DNA from: Silurus meridionalis | Lineage: Eukaryota; Chordata; Actinopteri; Siluriformes; Siluridae | Assembly (NCBI RefSeq): GCF_014805685.1 | Contig: NC_060886.1 | Location: 22,725,108 to 22,789,107, forward strand | Direction of reading: 5' to 3' | Length of the DNA: 64,000 nucleotides | Shown: positions 57,930 to 64,000 of the stretch, piece after piece | Numbering within the stretch: position 1 is the first letter of the stretch | Layout: each line of letters opens with the position of its first letter | Translations under genes and position numbers: made by a program | Notes under the pieces: generated by a model | Told to the model about the DNA's origin: nothing | Seen by the model: the letters and a program-made list of their open reading frames with translations, nothing else | Databases searched by the model: none

Positions 57930-58700
57930 GCTACTCTCTTCTCACCAGTCATTACCAAGTACTCTTATTGTCTACCAGATTTATTAATCTTTTATTGATT
58001 TTCACATTCAGTTTCTAGTTTGTTCACTGTTTGTTCATCGCCTGACCTTTCCCTCATTCTTGAACATGCTATTGACATTTAGGATCTGTGTACATGTTTT
58101 CACAGTAAAGCTACCTAACAACAACATTTCAGTAAAAAACAGACTTTTCAAATTGACATCAAAATACCAAAGCCAAATTTGATGACCCCTGACATCTACT
58201 AGAGTAAGCCTTTTAAAGTAACTGATGTGAATGTTGAGCAATGAAATGGAAAGATAATAATGTAGTGTATTTACAAGTAATACTTTACATAAAACATAAA
58301 AGCAAACCACTTTAGTGAATACATGCATACATGATTTAAGAGCTAATAAGTGCAATGTGTAATAATATTTTATATTCCTCCAAAATAGCCATTGGTTATT
58401 GATAATGCCATATGACATCAAACACTGACTATTATCTGGCATTTTCTTACATGCTTTATTATATATTTAAATTTACTATAATGCATATACAGTATATTAT
58501 ACACCCTATACACTATATTTATATATCTACATTTCTTACCTGCAAAATTGAAAAAAAAAAATGGCTCAATTATTTTCATTCATTTCTACAGATACTAGAG
58601 GTGTAAATTGCAAAATATATTATCGACAACACTGTGAGTAAAAACCATCTTTGTACTACAGATATAAAGTGAAGTGAATTTGGGACTGCTAATAATATTA
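57930..58700. other. No gene seen
   Basis: AT-rich DNA with no supported features. A 135-codon minus-strand frame (58442-58035) has no recognisable family. Confidence 0.4.
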
Positions 58701-58704
58701 TTAT

Positions 58705-58707
<3 letters not shown>

Positions 58708-58776
<69 letters not shown>
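58708..58776. repeat. (TA)n microsatellite
   Basis: A TTA run followed by about 34 TA units, then T-rich sequence. Confidence 0.97.
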
Positions 58777-58779
<3 letters not shown>

Positions 58780-58782
<3 letters not shown>

Positions 58783-60621
58783 TTATTTTTTTTTATTTTT
58801 TTTCAATGGAAAACCAAAATCACAGGTCACATATATACATATATACATATTTTCTGTTCATACCAGCAAGCTTGTTTATGAAAATATATACAAACTTCAT
58901 TATTTAAGGTAGCTAGCAACTATGACACATTGATCTAGATAATATTTATAAAATTAAGTGCTACATTCTTATCCCAGTCTCTAGCATATTTAAGTGGAAA
59001 GAGTATTAGAATAAAAGGATGATGGATATGATATTAGCAATCTGGGCAGGTTCCTTTGATAAATGCAGACTGGAGTTCTCTGTTACAATTTTGAACATGG
59101 CCTGTGCTTCAAATGCCTCATCGTCCATCTGTCTCCTCAGGGGTGACTTTCTCAGCAGGTTAGGCACTGTTTCCTTCCGTTCTCACATTTTCACTGATAC
59201 CATGTCTGACAGAGCGTGAACCCCTTTGCCAAGGAAAGATGCATTTGAATTGTTGCTCAAATGTAAGCCGTGCAGTTCATTTACACTGCTAAATGGTGTG
59301 ATGTTTATGACACAGAAAATTACTGTTCTCTGCTGAATCAGTGACAGTTTGTACTCAGGGAAAGCAAATGAAATTGAAGGGCAGCCATGCCTTTTGTTTT
59401 CATGTATCCTCGCCACTCCTGGCACCCCTCCGGTGTTTCTGTTTGCTTAATATGAGTTGATATGAGTTGCTGCTAGCTGCCAGGTCTTCATTATTACCAT
59501 ATTTCTAGGGACCAAAAGAATGAGTCATCCAATGCATACAAACAGACACACAATCCTTACAAACAGGCCCACAGCCCTGTTTCTGTGCCTGTGTTAAGTC
59601 ATGTACAGTTTGGAATTTCAATAAATATATCTGAACACCTACCTGACTGTCTATCAATATTTATGTGGTTTGTTGTGAGAAAAGTGAAGACAGCCAGAGA
59701 GCTCTTTGATACTGACAGGCAGACATATGAATGACAGTGTTTTAGTATCAGTTAACACCCAAAAAAGTCCTCTTAAGAATAATAGAGAAAAAGATCCTAT
59801 AAGCAAGATCCTAGGTTAGACTCTTAAAAGGAGATACACTGATTGAAGAGATTATTACTTAAAGAAATAAGTGTATTGCTGTCAATATGCACTATGACTT
59901 TTTGATTGTATGCCATCCACATGACAATGATGCATAATGTGACCATGCCATATGGCAATAGTGAATGACTATGTATATCAGATGAATAAATAAGCATTTC
60001 TTTATGCCATTCTTAATGACAGCACCTGTGTCAAACTAAACATTGATACATCATAACACAATTGAGACTCTATTCATACAAAATACACTGGAATTCCACT
60101 CCTTAATTTGTGGTCATTTTGCCTTGTGTAAAACTAAGTGCCCCTCTGATGACATGCAGATGATGATAGCTGTGCCAATGACCATTGCCTGGGATTTCTC
60201 ATGTAACAATAGAGCAAAGTCCATTTGCGGTGAAGCATAAGGACAAAATCATGAAAGGTTAAATGGGGCATATTCCTTTTGTGCAATGTGTTCATTGGGG
60301 TTGAGGTAAGGTACTTTCCACAACAGCTAAATTCTTCTTTTCTGCTCTGAAGCATTTTTCTGAAAATCTCCCTTTGTAAACAAGGGACCTGTTATCCAAG
60401 TAGGTATTTATCAGACAGAAATACTGAACTCTACATTACATTATCTGCATTAGATATAGTACAATGCAATTTGAACATTTTTTTTGTCTGACTTCAGTAT
60501 TATTCATTTTAATGTTTATACAATGTTTATACACACATTAACAAGCCCATTAATTGTCACATATACGTTTTGGAGAATATGACATTCTTCCCTTCACATA
60601 TTCCAGCTTGTTAGAAAGTTG
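58780..60621. other. No gene seen; mixed-composition stretch at 59020-59440
   Basis: No supported gene. The part 59020-59440 is less AT-rich and shows no transposon words; it may be a conserved non-coding element. Confidence 0.35.
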
Positions 60622-60775
60622 CGGTCAGACATGATACAGCAGTCCTGGAACAAAGAGGGTTAAGGGTTTTGTAGAACAGCGAAACAGTGACAGCTTGGCA
60701 ATGCTTGGGCTTGAATTATTGTCCTTCTTATTAGTAACACACAGCCTTAACCATCAAGCTTTTACTGCCCCAAAT
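60622..60775 (-). mobile_element. tRNA-derived SINE (minus strand), family shared with 52799
   Basis: Minus strand: head with AAAGCTTGATGGTTAAGGC and a B-box-like TAATTCAAGCCC, body AACCCTTAACCCTC, and 3' part TGCTGTATCATGTCTGACC as in the copy at 52799. Confidence 0.65.
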
Positions 60776-61014
60776 CCACACTAAAGACACCCCTATACTT
60801 GGTCAGAAGCCATTGAGAAACAAAAAAATGAAAAGTTGGTTTGGAGTGAGTAGGTTAAAGTACTACATATCTCAGTGTCCAGAAGTACATTGTGTTATTG
60901 TTTTGATATTAATTAAACAATGCTTTTCTAAATAAAAAAAATCCTCACAGGTTATTAGTTCTCCCTATTCTGTGCTTTATAGTGAGCATTACACAATAAG
61001 CCAGGAAATATTCA

Positions 61015-61295
61015 TCAGACCAAACCCAGCGAGTGAAGTGTGATTCATCACTCCAGCGGACATGTTTCTACTGCACTGGAGTCCAACAGTAGTGAGCTTT
61101 ACTTCTGACATTGCACATTGTGGCTGCTTGTCTGTGGATAGTCGTATTATTTAGATCTTTCCAGAGGCAGTTTGGAACTGATTGTTTTAAAACTGAAGCC
61201 AGACAATTTACACACTCCACACTTCAGCGCTCTAGGGTCCCTGCCACTGTGGCATAGATATTTTTATTTTTACAGTACCATCAGTCATTCTTAGG
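61015..61295 (-). pseudogene. Decayed Tc1-like relic (minus strand)
   Basis: GTGAAGTGTGATTCATCACT, then CAGCGGACATG and GCACTGGAGTCCAACAGTAG resemble the complement of a Tc1 transposase segment from the first catalytic aspartate onward. TTCCAGAGGCAGTTTGGAAC lies further along. Similarity is partial and no frame is open. Confidence 0.4.
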
Positions 61296-61319
61296 AGCAG
61301 GAGAAGCACAGAAATTTAT

Positions 61320-62534
61320 ATATTTTCAAAAAATTGTTTTTGACACAGCCATGCATATAATTGAATGCCTGTGTCTTCCGTTTAGTCTAGCTGAATATGC
61401 TAATTAGAATGAGGATACTGAAACCTTTTCAAAAATAGAGTATCTGAAAACACTACCAATGACACAGATTCTTCTGTATTGTAATGGACACAGTCAACCT
61501 TTCAGTACTCTGGAATCTTTTTGATACTTATTTAGCAAGGATACAAATACGAATATATAATAATAAAGGAATCCTGGATGGGGCACAAAAGACATTCCCA
61601 GACAAACAGAAAGGTTGTGTCCATGCTCATGTCAGGACTGTATGATGTTCATACACCTGTTCATACTCATACTACAGACAGTTCCCCTCACAAATCTGGT
61701 TGAAATCAATGATAAACACAAGTGATGTAGCAGAGGTTGAAAAAACTGTGCTGGTATTGTGTTGGTTTCTTGTTTGGTTTTTTTATATATCGTTTTCCAG
61801 TCTATTTAAGGAAAATGTGGGAGAGTTTAAAATTTAGTAGCAAGAACAATAATAAGAAGAAGTAGAACAAGAGCAAGAAACTGGAAAAAAAGAACGAAAG
61901 AAAGAAAGCAAGCAAGAAAAGAACAAAAAAACATATAGTCTACATCTCGGTCATTACAGACAAAAAACAGATATAAATAGAGATTATGTTACACCCCATC
62001 AAACAGTTTAAAGTTTTTAACATTTGTAGAGAATTCTTATGAGACACATGTAGGTATTGTACATATTATAAGGTATATCCCAAATATTATAAGGTATATT
62101 TTAAACAGGTAGAATTTGGTGTGGACTTGCATGACTGGAATAAAAACTTGCACCCACACCAGACGTTTGTGGACAAGATTGGACATTCCTTCTTTAGAAA
62201 GTTGTATATCTCAGGGACACTCCTGGGTGAGTAAAAATCCTGAGAGCACACGTATACATAACCTTTTTGTCAAGTAGAACGTTGTGCTTAAAAATTGTTC
62301 AAAACACATTATGTATGTATAATAAGAGTGTATGCAAGAGTGTGTTCATTTTCACTGGCTCCCTGTGAATAATGTTATGAAAGGTGCAGTGGTGCAGTGA
62401 ATATTAATTCATGATTTTATGAAACATCATTTTGAAAAAACTTGAATAAAACTGTTTTTTTTTATTTTTTTTATCATAAGCCAGTAGCATTCTCAGACGC
62501 CAGAATCATTCTCACACACACACACACACACATA

Positions 62535-62567
<33 letters not shown>

Positions 62568-63429
62568 GTAAAGATGATTCCCACATGACTTTTAGGCTTA
62601 TTAAATCACAAAGCAGGTAGTAATGTAATCTATTTGCATAACTGTTTTTATTAAAGTGAAATGGACAAAACATGCATTTGCACATTTAAAAAGAGAGAAT
62701 CTTTCACAGACTCACTCAGTTGGTGTGCAATTTGTTTTAGGTCCTGTAACGATTGTATGTATTTTTTACACACATTTATCTTTACTAATCCAGGTCAAGT
62801 TTAATTCCAAAATTTTTACCCTTTAGCTAATCTTGTGCTATAAATGAAAATGGGAAGCAAACCTGCAAGGTGGCTTATTCGTCCTTCTATTAAAACATTG
62901 TTATCTTAATTCTAGCTATTCCTTCTTTTGGTTTGGCTTAGTAACACTTACTGTTGCCTGCCTAAACACCAGCAGCTACTAGTATTTTTCATTAGCCACC
63001 CATTATAATAGCCCTTTTAGACTTCATTCTTCCAGCCATTAAGATTTGTCCATGATTCTGACTAAGATTATGCCTTTCCTCTGACAAGCTGTCACCTCTA
63101 AAAGACAGTCAGCCAAGCAACAACAAACATGACTGTGGCCCAAAACGTGAAGCCCCTTGAGAACATGTACAACAGTTACAACAAGTATTTCAGCCTCCTT
63201 CTGCCTCTACAGAGACAACAGTCACTGTCACCACTCCTTTTCTACCACAGCTGTCAGCACCAACATCAGTCAACACTGTTATTTAACTAGCCCTCTAGGA
63301 GTGCTATGATGGCTCTCAGGGAAAAATGCAGTAGTTTTCCTAAATGTTCCCTTGACTTATCTCAGTGTAGAACGCAACCTGCTTTACAGTCAGCCCCAGT
63401 CACATTTATTACTTTCTTCTTGAGATCCT
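61320..63429. other. No gene seen; (CA)n at 62512-62567
   Basis: No supported gene. An interrupted CA run lies at 62512-62567 and a GAAA-rich tract at about 61890-61920. Confidence 0.4.
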
Positions 63430-63792
63430 CAGAGTGGATTTAGGAGTGTAGGAATAAAGGACATCTTCTGACTACTTTAAGGAAGTAATGGATGCAGTAG
63501 AGGATTGCGAATGTTGAGAGCAGTCATTTAGCCACAAGAGCTCCACTATTGTCAGGTAATGTTAGGTGAGGAGGCCTGGGGTACAATATGTGTTCCAGTT
63601 CACCACACAGGTGTTCAACTAGGGTTCTATGCAGAACACTGTCTAATGCGGAAACATTAGAAACATAGAAAAAAAGACATTCTATACAGTTTGTCTATTA
63701 CAGTTCTATACAGTGTGCTTTAAATTTTATGGCAACAGTTTGACGAAGGCTTATGGGTGTGCTAATCATACTTTCAGCCAAGTAGTGTATTT
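63430..63792 (-). pseudogene. Internally deleted Tc1-like element, family shared with 28190 and 30490
   Basis: AGCAGTCATTTAGCCACAAG, GGTGAGGAGGCCTGGGGTAC and GGTGTTCAACTAGGGTTCTA are the complement of the transposase C-terminal region. After a deletion, ACATTCTATACAGT... and TTATGGCAACAGTTTGACGA lead to the terminal repeat ending AGTAGTGTA near 63791. It is a short, non-autonomous relic. Confidence 0.6.
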
Positions 63793-64000
63793 ATATAATT
63801 GGAAAAATCCAGGATTCTTCGATATCACAAAGCTGATGTAACCTAATATGATTTGAAATAAACAAATACTTATAGAAAAATGAATAGGAGGCACATTGGT
63901 TATTCAGTTAAGACCAGATGTGTACATGTGAGTGGGAGGCTTTTTTACTTTGACTGTTTTTGTGGGTGAGCAGACAGATAGGATGTTTTTATGACAAACA
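63793..64000. other. No gene seen
   Basis: AT-rich end of the window without recognisable features. Confidence 0.4.

Noticed and set aside
58035..58442. 135-codon minus-strand frame
   Set aside because: No domain, signal or family recognised; AT-rich composition similar to flanks. It may be chance.

Overview
The window looks like nuclear DNA of a teleost fish, possibly a catfish or another otophysan. The evidence is the mix of repeats: Tc1-like transposons of several families, hAT, pogo/Tigger, DIRS, Ty3/gypsy, RTE-like and CR1/L2/Rex1-like LINEs, several tRNA-derived SINEs, and many (TA)n, (CA)n and tetranucleotide microsatellites in AT-rich DNA. No bacterial operon, rRNA, CRISPR array or phage module is present. 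I found no host protein-coding gene I can name. The window reads as a gene desert or very long intron. All recognisable coding sequence belongs to mobile elements, most of it broken. Family names come from recognition of protein and terminal motifs; no database search was run.

Layout. 1-490: a Tc1 end abutting a minus-strand Ty3/gypsy LTR and the start of gag. 1691-4709: an internally deleted Tc1-like element split by a 2042-bp hAT-like element with perfect 8-bp target duplications; the hAT carries a tRNA-Glu-headed SINE, a LINE 3' end and long microsatellites. 6275-7510: RTE-like LINE copy 1. 9660-11650: DIRS gag/RT remnant, then a decayed Tc1. 13190-16655: DIRS tyrosine recombinase (minus), DIRS gag (plus), RTE-like LINE copy 2. 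17915-18590: pogo/Tigger-like element. 20220-22120: decayed Tc1 and an L2/Rex1-like LINE. 24068-28125: two abutting minus-strand RTE-like copies, one interrupted by another LINE with a 6-bp target duplication. 28190-30640: three small Tc1 relics. 30640-36285: mostly unique DNA with one possible LTR relic. 36285-39020: three minus-strand Tc1 relics in a row. 40620-42567: possible hAT relic and an L2-like LINE. 42906-44513: a nearly intact Tc1 element, the best-preserved coding unit here. 46428-47462: a divergent ~390-bp tandem duplication and a Tigger-like MITE. 49070-50763: SINE and the 3' end of a Ty3/gypsy element with its LTR. 52799-63792: two SINEs, a hAT relic, two Tc1 relics and microsatellites in otherwise unique DNA.

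The genes do not form a pathway. The main relation is parasitic. The SINE at 2705-2931 has a tRNA head and a body that matches both the 5' region and the 3' terminus of the RTE-like LINE found elsewhere in this window, which suggests that LINE mobilised it. The window records several rounds of insertion, nesting, internal deletion and recombination.
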